From contig CAJNDS010000820.1 in assembly GCA_905221605.1 (NCBI GenBank), positions 1 to 20,000 on the forward strand: DNA of 20,000 nt, written 5' to 3'. Positions within the stretch are counted from its first letter, which is position 1, and each line of letters starts with the position of its first letter. Made by a program: the position numbers and the translations under genes. The notes beneath the pieces are model-generated. The model did no database searches, was not told the DNA's origin, and saw only the letters and a list, made by a program, of their open reading frames with translations. Of this stretch, positions 8,948-19,291 are shown in pieces. This DNA is from Symbiodinium natans (lineage: Eukaryota; Sar; Dinophyceae; Suessiales; Symbiodiniaceae).

Positions 8948-10491
8948 GATTCTCCAGGTTTTGGTGCAAGGCCTGAAGGCAGAAGAGGAGAAAAGAAGGG
9001 TGCAGAGTCAACAAGAACACATGAAAATGCAACATGTTTTGTTCTGCAGCTTGGAAAAGTTCAATGCTTTGAAACAAGTGTTTTTAAAAGCCTCTGACAG
9101 TGCCGTTTGGACAGAAATCAACTGCAGGACGAGACGAGTTCAACCGTGGTGTTGATTCGTTAAGGTTGCGCGCGACGCCCAAGCCAAACCACTTGAAAAT
9201 TGCAAAGTGTATTTCCAGAATGTGAATAAGTGCGAGCGAAGCGAGCGAAACACCAGAGTAAATTCAACAAATTTAACTGATCAAGTGTTGATTTTGAGGG
9301 TTTTTTCAACATTTTCGGAAACTTCAGAAATTTTGAAAATTCGTTGAATGGTGCTGAACCCAGGGAAGAATTGCAACACGCAACCAAAAACGAAAGACAA
9401 AGAATTGAAGGCACCCAGCCTGAAAGAAAGTTTCTTCTGCTCAAATCTTCTGTCAATTTCAGTGTGCCTTGAATTTCTGTTTGGCCATTTTGGAAAATCA
9501 AAGACAAGAGAATCGAAGCTTTGTCAAAAAAAGTCGAATGGAATGGAAATCAAGACTGGGCGACTCTCAAGTCGTTCTGGCCATGATGAGAGGTCAGTGT
9601 GATTGTTTTTTTCGATGTCAGCAAGAACTCCAACACATTGGTCTTTCTTTTTGACCCTTTGGAAAAATCGAGAAAACACTGGAAAGAAGCCAGAATCGTG
9701 AAAACTTAGACAATTTTCTTTAGTTTATACACAGCAACATTTTTTTGATTTTTTCAATTCAAATTGCCTTCGTCCGTCTGAACAGAATTTTTCTCTAGCT
9801 TTTGTTCAATGTTTTGTTTGTTTTTTTTGCCGGGATGATTAAGTTGCAAGCTTTTAGAAAGAGAGATTTCTGAGAAACCGCCCTGAACTAAAACACAAAC
9901 AGATCGTTCAGCAAGTGTTTTGGTAAGTGCTGTCAGCCCGGTAAGCTGTCGATTGACCAGAAAGACAGTGAAAAAATCGCAATCGGAACCTGAAAATATC
10001 CATGAGAATGTGCATGTTGTGGTTTCGGCTGTTTTCTGAGTGTGCACATTCAAGAGTGTTGTGGATGTGTGTGTGTGTGAGCATTTGTGGTTGCAAAAAG
10101 TGGTTGTCTTTAGCTCAGTGTGCAAGAAAATTGTCAGTGTGTGGGCAAAGAGTGGTGAGGCATGGAGTCTCAGAAGTAAAATCAAAAAAACAGTAACCTT
10201 GCAGTGGTGTCTGTGTGTTTTTTACCTCGGTTTTTCATTGTGAATGGTGTGTTGTTTTCGGCGTTTGTGGGTTGGAGAGTCGTGTGTGTGTCATCGAGTG
10301 TGGGTGTGTGTTCATTATGGGTGCAAAGTGGCTGAGTGGGTGGTGTGTGTTTGCGTTATGTCGGCTGGGCTCTGCTGGCTGTTCAAGTGTGGAAGTGTGC
10401 GGGTGGTGAAAGGTGTGTGGGTTTTGGAGACACAAAAAGAGGGCAAGAAATCAATTCCAAAAGGTAGGGAAGCCGGAGTGACCTCCACAGT
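8531..10491. repeat. Monomer 5 (1961 bp), lacking the right end of the MITE
   Basis: About 154 bp are missing at 8946/8947, where GTTCCAGTCT runs straight into AGATTCTCCAGG. The loss removes the right inverted repeat, its flanking ATCAATT and some satellite sequence. The remainder matches monomers 6-8. No gene is seen. Confidence 0.92.
10066..10079. repeat. TG microsatellite, 7 units (monomer 5)
   Basis: Shortest uninterrupted tract in the array; long-flank type. Confidence 0.95.
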
Positions 10492-11539
10492 GCGAGAAAG
10501 ATCGCACGCGAACAATGCAAGACTGCTTTGTCTTGCGTGCCAGCTAAAGACAAGTTTAGCAAGCCAAGAACACGCGTATCGACGGCGTTTTTGTTTTCTT
10601 GAGTGTTGATGCAAACAGTATCGAATCGAAAAAACTCTTGTTGTCTGTGAGTCGATTTCAATTATTATTCAACTCAAATCGGTTCCAAAAGCAGCTCAAT
10701 TCTGGGCACCGAAAACGGGCCCTAGATTTTGGATTTCCTGTGTGAACATACAAGGCCACCCAGGTTGGAGCCTCAAATTGGAACCCAAGTTTAGGAGCCA
10801 TTTTTGGACCCAGTTGCGGCGTTTTTTTCACACGCGGGAAGCCAGATCTGGCTTTCACAGCTCCTCGTTGCGAGTAAACAAATAAGCCTTCCAGTCGGTT
10901 CCAGTCTAAGTCTTGTGTCAGTCTTCCCCCAAAATTAGAACAGCAGGCAGCAAGGCGGCAAAGTGTGAACTTGTTTGGAACCGGAACTTTCTCTAACTGT
11001 GCGAGAAAGATCGCACGCGAACAATGCAAGACTGCTTTGTCTTGCGTGCCAGCTAAAGACAAGTTTAGCAAGCCAAGAACACGCGTATCGACGGCGTTTT
11101 TGTTTTCTTGAGTGTTGATGCAAACAGTATCGAATCGAAAAAACTCTTGTTGTCTGTGAGTCGATTTCAATTATTATTCAACTCAAATCGGTTCCAAAAG
11201 CAGCTCAATTCTGGGCACCGAAAACGGGCCCTAGATTTTGGATTTCCTGTGTGAACATACAAGGCCACCCAGGTTGGAGCCTCAAATTGGAACCCAAGTT
11301 TAGGAGCCATTTTTGGACCCAGTTGCGGCGTTTTTTTCACACACGGGAAGCCAGATCTGGCTTTCACAGCTCCTCGTTGCGAGTAAACAAATAAGCCTTC
11401 CAGTCGGTTCCAGTCTAAGTCTTGTGTCAGTCTTCCCCCAAAATTAGAACAGCAGGCAGCAAGGCGGCAAAGTGTGAACTTGTTTGGAACCGGAACTTTC
11501 TCTAACTGTGGAGGTCACTGGAGCTTCCCTACCTTTTCG
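10457..11539. mobile_element. MITE-like element, copy 6, interior doubled (1083 bp)
   Basis: Flanked by ATCAATT at 10450-10456 and 11540-11546. The length is exactly 574 + 509 bp. The outer arms are kept and only the interior is doubled. Confidence 0.8.
10492..11509. repeat. Two tandem 509-bp copies of the MITE interior
   Basis: The copies are 10492-11000 and 11001-11509. The joint reads CTCTAACTGT then GCGAGAAAG. The sequence runs from just inside the right arm back to just inside the left arm, and the outer 35 or so bases of both arms are absent at the joint. The shared bases at the joint are GT. Confidence 0.95.
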
Positions 11540-12688
11540 ATCAATTTTGCTGCCCCTCATCTTGGGTTTCAGATTCTCCAGGTTTTGGTGCAAGGCCTGA
11601 AGGCAGAAGAGGAGAAAAGAAGGGTGCAGAGTCAACAAGAACACATGAAAATGCAACATGTTTTGTTCTGCAGCTTGGAAAAGTTCAATGCTTTGAAACA
11701 AGTGTTTTTTAAAGCCTCTGACAGTGCCGTTTGGACAGAAATCAACTGCAGGACGAGACGAGTTCAACCGTGGTGTTGATTCGTTAAGGTTGCGCGCGAC
11801 GCCCAAGCCAAACCACTTGAAAATTGCAAAGTGTATTTCCAGAATGTGAATAAGTGCGAGCGAAGCGAGCGAAACACCAGAGTAAATTCAACAAATTTAA
11901 CTGATCAAGTGTTGATTTTGAGGGTTTTTTCAACATTTTCGGAAACTTCAGAAATTTTGAAAATTCGTTGAATGGTGCTGAATCCAGGGAAGAATTGCAA
12001 CACGCAACCAAAAACGAAAGACAAAGAATTGAAGGCACCCAGCCTGAAAGAAAGTTTCTTCTGCTCAAATCTTCTGTCAATTTCAGTGTGCCTTGAATTT
12101 CTGTTTGGCCATTTTGGAAAATCAAAGACAAGAGAATCGAAGCTTTGTCAAAAAAAGTCGAATGGAATGGAAATCAAGACTGGGCGACTCTCAAGTCGTT
12201 CTGGCCATGATGAGAGGTCAGTGTGATTGTTTTTTTCGATGTCAGCAAGAACTCCAACACATTGGTCTTTCTTTTTGACCCTTTGGAAAAATCGAGAAAA
12301 CACTGGAAAGAAGCCAGAATCGTGAAAACTTAGACAATTTTCTTTAGTTTATACACAGCAACATTTTTTGATTTTTTCAATTCAAATTGCCTTCGTCCGT
12401 CTGAACAGAATTTTTCTCTAGCTTTTGTTCAATGTTTTGTTTGTTTTTTTTGCCGGGATGATTAAGTTGCAAGCTTTTAGAAAGAGAGATTTCTGAGAAA
12501 CCGCCCTGAACTAAAACACAAACAGATCGTTCAGCAAGTGTTTTGGTAAGTGCTGTCAGCCCGGTAAGCTGTCGATTGACCAGAAAGACAGTGAAAAAAT
12601 CGCAATCGGAACCTGAAAATATCCATGAGAATGTGCATGTTGTGGTTTCGGCTGTTTTCTGAGTGTGCACATTCAAGAGTGTTGTGGA

Positions 12689-12706
12689 TGTGTGTGTGTG
12701 TGTGTG
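12689..12706. repeat. TG microsatellite, 9 units (monomer 6)
   Basis: Long-flank type. Confidence 0.95.
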
Positions 12707-13081
12707 AGCATTTGTGGTTGCAAAAAGTGGTTGTCTTTAGCTCAGTGTGCAAGAAAATTGTCAGTGTGTGGGCAAAGAGTGGTGAGGCATGGAGTCTCAG
12801 AAGTAAAATCAAAAAAACAGTAACCTTGCAGTGGTGTCTGTGTGTTTTTTACCTCGGTTTTTCATTGTGAATGGTGTGTTGTTTTCGGCGTTTGTGGGTT
12901 AGAGAGTCGTGTGTGTCATAGAGTGTGGGTGTGTGTTCATTATGGGTGCAAAGTGGCTGAGTGGGTGGTGTGTGTTTGCGTTATGTCGGCTGGGCTCTGC
13001 TGGCTGTTCAAGTGTGGAAGTGTGCGGGTGGTGAAAGGTGTGTGGGTTTTGGAGACACAAAAAGAGGGCAAGAAATCAATT

Positions 13082-13655
13082 CCAAAAGGTAGGGAAGCCG
13101 GAGTGACCTCCACAGTGCGAGAAAGATCGCACGCGAACAATGCAAGACTGCTTTGTCTTGCGTGCCAGCTAAAGACAAGTTTAGCAAGCCAAGAACACGC
13201 GTATCGACGGCGTTTTTGTTTTCTTGAGTGTTGATGCAAACAGTATCGAATCGAAAAAACTCTTGTTGTCTGTGAGTCGATTTCAATTATTATTCAACTC
13301 AAATCGGTTCCAAAAGCAGCTCAATTCTGGGCACCGAAAACGGGCCCTAGATTTTGGATTTCCTGTGTGAACATACAAGGCCACCCAGGTTGGAGCCTCA
13401 AATTGGAACCCAAGTTTAGGAGCCATTTTTGGACCCAGTTGCGGCGTTTTTTTCACACACGGGAAGCCAGATCTGGCTTTCACAGCTCCTCGTTGCGAGT
13501 AAACAAATAAGCCTTCCAGTCGGTTCCAGTCTAAGTCTTGTGTCAGTCTTCCCCCAAAATTAGAACAGCAGGCAGCAAGGCGGCAAAGTGTGAACTTGTT
13601 TGGAACCGGAACTTTCTCTAACTGTGGAGGTCACTGGAGCTTCCCTACCTTTTCG
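13082..13655. mobile_element. MITE-like element, copy 7 (574 bp)
   Basis: Intact copy flanked by ATCAATT at 13075-13081 and 13656-13662. Its right arm has GTCACTGG, so the pairing is one base better than in copy 1. Confidence 0.8.
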
Positions 13656-15240
13656 ATCAATTTTGCTGCCCCTCATCTTGGGTTTCAGATTCTCCAGGTT
13701 TTGGTGCAAGGCCTGAAGGCAGAAGAGGAGAAAAGAAGGGTGCAGAGTCAACAAGAACACATGAAAATGCAACATGTTTTGTTCTGCAGCTTGGAAAAGT
13801 TCAATGCTTTGAAACAAGTGTTTTTAAAAGCCTCTGACAGTGCCGTTTGGACAGAAATCAACTGCAGGACGAGACGAGTTCAACCGTGGTGTTGATTCGT
13901 TAAGGTTGCGCGCGACGCCCAAGCCAAACCACTTGAAAATTGCAAAGTGTATTTCCAGAATGTGAATAAGTGCGAGCGAAGCGAGCGAAACACCAGAGTA
14001 AATTCAACAAATTTAACTGATCAAGTGTTGATTTTGAGGGTTTTTTCAACATTTTCGGAAACTTCAGAAATTTTGAAAATTCGTTGAATGGTGCTGAATC
14101 CAGGGAAGAATTGCAACACGCAACCAAAAACGAAAGACAAAGAATTGAAGGCACCCAGCCTGAAAGAAAGTTTCTTCTGCTCAAATCTTCTGTCAATTTC
14201 AGTGTGCCTTGAATTTCTGTTTGGCCATTTTGGAAAATCAAAGACAAGAGAATCGAAGCTTTGTCAAAAAAAGTCGAATGGAATGGAAATCAAGACTGGG
14301 CGACTCTCAAGTCGTTCTGGCCATGATGAGAGGTCAGTGTGATTGTTTTTTTCGATGTCAGCAAGAACTCCAACACATTGGTCTTTCTTTTTGACCCTTT
14401 GGAAAAATCGAGAAAACACTGGAAAGAAGCCAGAATCGTGAAAACTTAGACAATTTTCTTTAGTTTATACACAGCAACATTTTTTTGATTTTTTCAATTC
14501 AAATTGCCTTCGTCCGTCTGAACAGAATTTTTCTCTAGCTTTTGTTCAATGTTTTGTTTGTTTTTTTTGCCGGGATGATTAAGTTGCAAGCTTTTAGAAA
14601 GAGAGATTTCTGAGAAACCGCCCTGAACTAAAACACAAACAGATCGTTCAGCAAGTGTTTTGGTAAGTGCTGTCAGCCCGGTAAGCTGTCGATTGACCAG
14701 AAAGACAGTGAAAAAATCGCAATCGGAACCTGAAAATATCCATGAGAATGTGCATGTTGTGGTTTCGGCTGTTTTCTGAGTGTGCACATTCAAGAGTGTT
14801 GTGGATGTGTGTGTGTGTGTGTGTGTGAGCATTTGTGGTTGCAAAAAGTGGGTTCTGTCTTTAGCTCAGTGTGCAAGAAAATTGTCAGTGTGTGGGCAAA
14901 GAGTGGTGAGGCATGGAGTCTCAGAAGTAAAATCAAAAAAACAGTAACCTTGCAGTGGTGTCTGTGTGTTTTTTACCTCGGTTTTTCATTGTGAATGGTG
15001 TGTTGTTTTCGGCGTTTGTGGGTTAGAGAGTCGTGTGTGTCATAGAGTGTGGGTGTGTGTTCATTATGGGTGCAAAGTGGCTGAGTGGGTGGTGTGTGTT
15101 TGCGTTATGTCGGCTGGGCTCTGCTGGCTGTTCAAGTGTGGAAGTGTGCGGGTGGTGAAAGGTGTGTGGATTTTGGAGACACAAAAAGAGGGCAAGAAAT
15201 CAATTCCAAAAGGTAGGGAAGCCGGAGTGACCTCCACAGT
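13117..15240. repeat. Monomer 7 (2124 bp), complete reference-type copy
   Basis: This copy has an intact MITE, the 49-bp and 42-bp optional segments and an 11-unit TG tract. It is the best single representative of the right half of the array. No gene is seen. Confidence 0.94.
14806..14827. repeat. TG microsatellite, 11 units (monomer 7)
   Basis: Long-flank type, followed by AAAAAGTGGGTTCTGTC, a small variant shared with monomers 4 and 8. Confidence 0.95.
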
Positions 15241-16797
15241 GCGAGAAAGATCGCACGCGAACAATGCAAGACTGCTTTGTCTTGCGTGCCAGCTAAAGAC
15301 AAGTTTAGCAAGCCAAGAACACGCGTATCGACGGCGTTTTTGTTTTCTTGAGTGTTGATGCAAACAGTATCGAATCGAAAAAACTCTTGTTGTCTGTGAG
15401 TCGATTTCAATTATTATTCAACTCAAATCGGTTCCAAAAGCAGCTCAATTCTGGGCACCGAAAACGGGCCCTAGATTTTGGATTTCCTGTGTGAACATAC
15501 AAGGCCACCCAGGTTGGAGCCTCAAATTGGAACCCAAGTTTAGGAGCCATTTTTGGACCCAGTTGCGGCGTTTTTTTCACACACGGGAAGCCAGATCTGG
15601 CTTTCACAGCTCCTCGTTGCGAGTAAACAAATAAGCCTTCCAGTCGGTTCCAGTCTAAGTCTTGTGTCAGTCTTCCCCCAAAATTAGAACAGCAGGCAGC
15701 AAGGCGGCAAAGTGTGAACTTGTTTGGAACCGGAACTTTCTCTAACAGTGCGAGAAAGATCGCACGCGAACAATGCAAGACTGCTTTGTCTTGCGTGCCA
15801 GCTAAAGACAAGTTTAGCAAGCCAAGAACACGCGTATCGACGGCGTTTTTGTTTTCTTGAGTGTTGATGCAAACAGTATCGAATCGAAAAAACTCTTGTT
15901 GTCTGTGAGTCGATTTCAATTATTATTCAACTCAAATCGGTTCCAAAAGCAGCTCAATTCTGGGCACCGAAAACGGGCCCTAGATTTTGGATTTCCTGTG
16001 TGAACATACAAGGCCACCCAGGTTGGAGCCTCAAATTGGAACCCAAGTTTAGGAGCCATTTTTGGACCCAGTTGCGGCGTTTTTTTCACACACGGGAAGC
16101 CAGATCTGGCTTTCACAGCTCCTCGTTGCGAGTAAACAAATAAGCCTTCCAGTCGGTTCCAGTCTAAGTCTTGTGTCAGTCTTCCCCCAAAATTAGAACA
16201 GCAGGCAGCAAGGCGGCAAAGTGTGAACTTGTTTGGAACCGGAACTTTCTCTAACTGTGCGAGAAAGATCGCACGCGAACAATGCAAGACTGCTTTGTCT
16301 TGCGTGCCAGCTAAAGACAAGTTTAGCAAGCCAAGAACACGCGTATCGACGGCGTTTTTGTTTTCTTGAGTGTTGATGCAAACAGTATCGAATCGAAAAA
16401 ACTCTTGTTGTCTGTGAGTCGATTTCAATTATTATTCAACTCAAATCGGTTCCAAAAGCAGCTCAATTCTGGGCACCGAAAACGGGCCCTAGATTTTGGA
16501 TTTCCTGTGTGAACATACAAGGCCACCCAGGTTGGAGCCTCAAATTGGAACCCAAGTTTAGGAGCCATTTTTGGACCCAGTTGCGGCGTTTTTTTCACAC
16601 ACGGGAAGCCAGATCTGGCTTTCACAGCTCCTCGTTGCGAGTAAACAAATAAGCCTTCCAGTCGGTTCCAGTCTAAGTCTTGTGTCAGTCTTCCCCCAAA
16701 ATTAGAACAGCAGGCAGCAAGGCGGCAAAGTGTGAACTTGTTTGGAACCGGAACTTTCTCTAACTGTGGAGGTCACTGGAGCTTCCCTACCTTTTCG
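15206..16797. mobile_element. MITE-like element, copy 8, interior tripled (1592 bp)
   Basis: Flanked by ATCAATT at 15199-15205 and 16798-16804. The length is exactly 574 + 2 x 509 bp. Confidence 0.8.
15241..16767. repeat. Three tandem 509-bp copies of the MITE interior
   Basis: The copies are 15241-15749, 15750-16258 and 16259-16767. The first joint reads CTAACAGTGCGAG and the second CTAACTGTGCGAG, the second being the same as in copy 6. The one-base difference means either a later substitution or two separate joining events a few bases apart. Confidence 0.95.
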
Positions 16798-17946
16798 ATC
16801 AATTTTGCTGCCCCTCATCTTGGGTTTCAGATTCTCCAGGTTTTGGTGCAAGGCCTGAAGGCAGAAGAGGAGAAAAGAAGGGTGCAGAGTCAACAAGAAC
16901 ACATGAAAATGCAACATGTTTTGTTCTGCAGCTTGGAAAAGTTCAATGCTTTGAAACAAGTGTTTTTTAAAGCCTCTGACAGTGCCGTTTGGACAGAAAT
17001 CAACTGCAGGACGAGACGAGTTCAACCGTGGTGTTGATTCGTTAAGGTTGCGCGCGACGCCCAAGCCAAACCACTTGAAAATTGCAAAGTGTATTTCCAG
17101 AATGTGAATAAGTGCGAGCGAAGCGAGCGAAACACCAGAGTAAATTCAACAAATTTAACTGATCAAGTGTTGATTTTGAGGGTTTTTTCAACATTTTCGG
17201 AAACTTCAGAAATTTTGAAAATTCGTTGAATGGTGCTGAATCCAGGGAAGAATTGCAACACGCAACCAAAAACGAAAGACAAAGAATTGAAGGCACCCAG
17301 CCTGAAAGAAAGTTTCTTCTGCTCAAATCTTCTGTCAATTTCAGTGTGCCTTGAATTTCTGTTTGGCCATTTTGGAAAATCAAAGACAAGAGAATCGAAG
17401 CTTTGTCAAAAAAAGTCGAATGGAATGGAAATCAAGACTGGGCGACTCTCAAGTCGTTCTGGCCATGATGAGAGGTCAGTGTGATTGTTTTTTTCGATGT
17501 CAGCAAGAACTCCAACACATTGGTCTTTCTTTTTGACCCTTTGGAAAAATCGAGAAAACACTGGAAAGAAGCCAGAATCGTGAAAACTTAGACAATTTTC
17601 TTTAGTTTATACACAGCAACATTTTTTGATTTTTTCAATTCAAATTGCCTTCGTCCGTCTGAACAGAATTTTTCTCTAGCTTTTGTTCAATGTTTTGTTT
17701 GTTTTTTTTGCCGGGATGATTAAGTTGCAAGCTTTTAGAAAGAGAGATTTCTGAGAAACCGCCCTGAACTAAAACACAAACAGATCGTTCAGCAAGTGTT
17801 TTGGTAAGTGCTGTCAGCCCGGTAAGCTGTCGATTGACCAGAAAGACAGTGAAAAAATCGCAATCGGAACCTGAAAATATCCATGAGAATGTGCATGTTG
17901 TGGTTTCGGCTGTTTTCTGAGTGTGCACATTCAAGAGTGTTGTGGA

Positions 17947-17968
17947 TGTGTGTGTGTGTGTGTGTGTG
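17947..17968. repeat. TG microsatellite, 11 units (monomer 8)
   Basis: Same length and downstream variant as monomer 7. Confidence 0.95.
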
Positions 17969-18346
17969 AGCATTTGTGGTTGCAAAAAGTGGGTTCTGTC
18001 TTTAGCTCAGTGTGCAAGAAAATTGTCAGTGTGTGGGCAAAGAGTGGTGAGGCATGGAGTCTCAGAAGTAAAATCAAAAAAACAGTAACCTTGCAGTGGT
18101 GTCTGTGTGTTTTTTACCTCGGTTTTTCATTGTGAATGGTGTGTTGTTTTCGGCGTTTGTGGGTTAGAGAGTCGTGTGTGTCATAGAGTGTGGGTGTGTG
18201 TTCATTATGGGTGCAAAGTGGCTGAGTGGGTGGTGTGTGTTTGCGTTATGTCGGCTGGGCTCTGCTGGCTGTTCAAGTGTGGAAGTGTGCGGGTGGTGAA
18301 AGGTGTGTGGATTTTGGAGACACAAAAAGAGGGCAAGAAATCAATT

Positions 18347-18381
18347 CCAAAAGGTAGGGAAGCCGGAGTGACCTCCACAGT
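18347..18381. mobile_element. MITE-like element, copy 9, only the left 35 bp
   Basis: The left flank ATCAATT is at 18340-18346 and the left arm runs to CTCCACAGT at 18381. From there the sequence is unrelated to the array. The break is at the position where the internal 509-bp duplications begin in copies 6 and 8. Confidence 0.8.
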
Positions 18382-18742
18382 ATTGGACATGTCCGATTTC
18401 TGTTGTTCTGATGGCTGCTTTGCCGGTGATAGCAGAAGTTGTTTTGTCATTCTCTTCGCAAAATTGTGTGAAGAGGACGTTGACGTGGATGAAGTTGCCT
18501 GTGTAGTGCTATTTAACACTGCACCTCAGCTAGTCCGGCATGCTTGCACAAACTGGCAAGGATTTGGGCTCCCCAGCGTGACTGCAGGTTTGGGATTTCC
18601 CCCTCCCCTCTTGGCAATTCCGGTAATCCGTACAACGGGGGCCAGAATAACCCTGAAGGGGGGGTTGATTTACAATGAGAGCACACTTGTCTCACAACTC
18701 ATGACTTCACCTGGTTTGGATTGTGTCAAGAAGTTGGCGTAA
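18382..18742 (+). other. Unique sequence beside the array, no recognised gene
   Basis: This sequence is not repeated in the window. One + strand frame is open across it up to TAA at 18740-18742. Upstream it continues into the satellite (from 18107), so most of that long frame is a chance fusion of repeat and flank. The same frame is open again from 18743, so this could be a distal 5' part of the RT gene interrupted by one stop, but its residues show no domain I recognise. GGACATGTCC, a perfect palindrome, lies at 18385-18394, four bases from the array end. Confidence 0.4.
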
Positions 18743-19291
18743 GGACTATTGGGGGTCTTGGATGTCCGTCGGACAGATTCTTGCCTTGCCACTTTCCCTC
18801 CATTGCTCTTGTGGCAGAAAGCCACCTCAAGATCAAGTGTGCTGTTCTTGTGTCGGCAGGTTTTGCAGCAGTGGGACCCGCATGTTGCAACGGCAGAGAT
18901 TGTGTGTAGGTGTTCTGAGATCTTGCGCCAACACCCACAGTTGACAGTTGTTCAAGGTCACGTGGCATCTTCCGCCATGTTATTACACTTGCCGGAATTT
19001 CTTAAACAAATGACTCAATCCAGTTATAACAAAACGGTGTTCATGTCAGCAAAGGATCATTGGCAGACTTTTCATGCGGCTGTCCGTGAATGGATCTCCC
19101 ACCATGAACCGGTGAATTCTCCGACAAGTGACATACGACAAGTGTGGAAGGAAGCCTGGAACTTGCGCGTGCAACACCTTGGCTCCCATTGGACTGTGCG
19201 TGAATTGCAGCGACGCATTCCAGGCCTTGGCACGTTCGGGATCATGAAGGCTCTCACGCTCACGTGTTCTGTCCAGTCAAACACTGGATGA
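18743..19291 (+). pseudogene. Upstream segment of the RT gene, probably disrupted
   Basis: A frame of about 182 codons runs from just after TAA 18740-18742 to TGA 19289-19291. There is no ATG at its head, which suggests the interior of a longer protein rather than a complete gene. The second half has a good coding look: tryptophans, charged residues and the run RELQRRIPGLGTFGI at about 19200-19242. I recognise no named domain. The region covering FCPVKHW in the next frame (from about 19267) looks like the natural continuation, so one base may be missing at about 19240-19265. Alternatively the two frames are separate ORFs: the stop TGA overlaps ATG codons of the next frame in ATGATG (19288-19293). 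Confidence 0.5.
18801..18851 (+). other. Cysteine-rich stretch in an alternative frame
   Basis: Within a frame open from about 18720 to 18944, the codons give H-C-x-C, nine residues, then C-C-x-C. Such spacing could bind a metal and is unusual for random sequence. It competes with the frame of the 18743-19291 segment. If it is real, the true coding path changes frame again near 18850, in the same direction as the later shifts. Confidence 0.3.

Larger units (their letters stand above)
10492..13116. repeat. Monomer 6 (2625 bp), with one internal 509-bp duplication
   Basis: A monomer of about 2116 bp carries one extra tandem copy of the MITE interior. It shares with monomer 8 a variant, GTGTTTTTTAAAGCC (near 11702), where other copies read GTGTTTTTAAAAGCC. 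The intervening monomer 7 lacks this variant. No gene is seen. Confidence 0.94.
1..18381. repeat. Tandem satellite array, monomer about 2 kb, head to tail
   Basis: The same sequence recurs in one orientation. Taking the GCGAGAAAGATCGC landmark as unit start, copies begin at 378, 2399, 4456, 6474, 8531, 10492, 13117 and 15241, and the array stops at 18381 where the next would begin. Spacings are 2021, 2057, 2018, 2057, 1961, 2625, 2124 and 3141 bp. The two long ones equal a normal monomer plus one or two 509-bp internal duplications. Copies are nearly identical apart from shared indels, so homogenisation or recent amplification is likely. The first 377 bases are the tail of another copy, so the array extends to the left. 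Subtelomeric or pericentromeric satellite is possible, but nothing in the window shows the chromosomal location. Confidence 0.97.
15241..18381. repeat. Monomer 8 (3141 bp), with two internal 509-bp duplications
   Basis: The last monomer has three tandem copies of the MITE interior. After the duplications it follows monomer 6, including the private TTTTTTAAAG variant near 16969. The array ends at 18381, just where the next GCGAG landmark would have begun. Confidence 0.94.

Noticed and set aside
1-18381. Many open frames of 60-170 codons on both strands in the array
   Set aside because: They repeat with the monomer, overlap each other on both strands, change length with copy-specific indels and show no domain. 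The 170-codon antisense frames arise only where the 509-bp duplication fuses two frames.
1-18381. CRISPR array or bacterial repeat system
   Set aside because: The period is about 2 kb, with repeats of full monomer length and no short spacers.
18107-18742. 211-codon frame across the array boundary
   Set aside because: Its first 90 or so codons are satellite and transposon sequence. The length is most likely a chance in-frame fusion.
19204-19291. Programmed -1 ribosomal frameshift between the RT frames
   Set aside because: I see no slippery heptamer in the overlap, and the second frame change near 19890 has no slippery site either.
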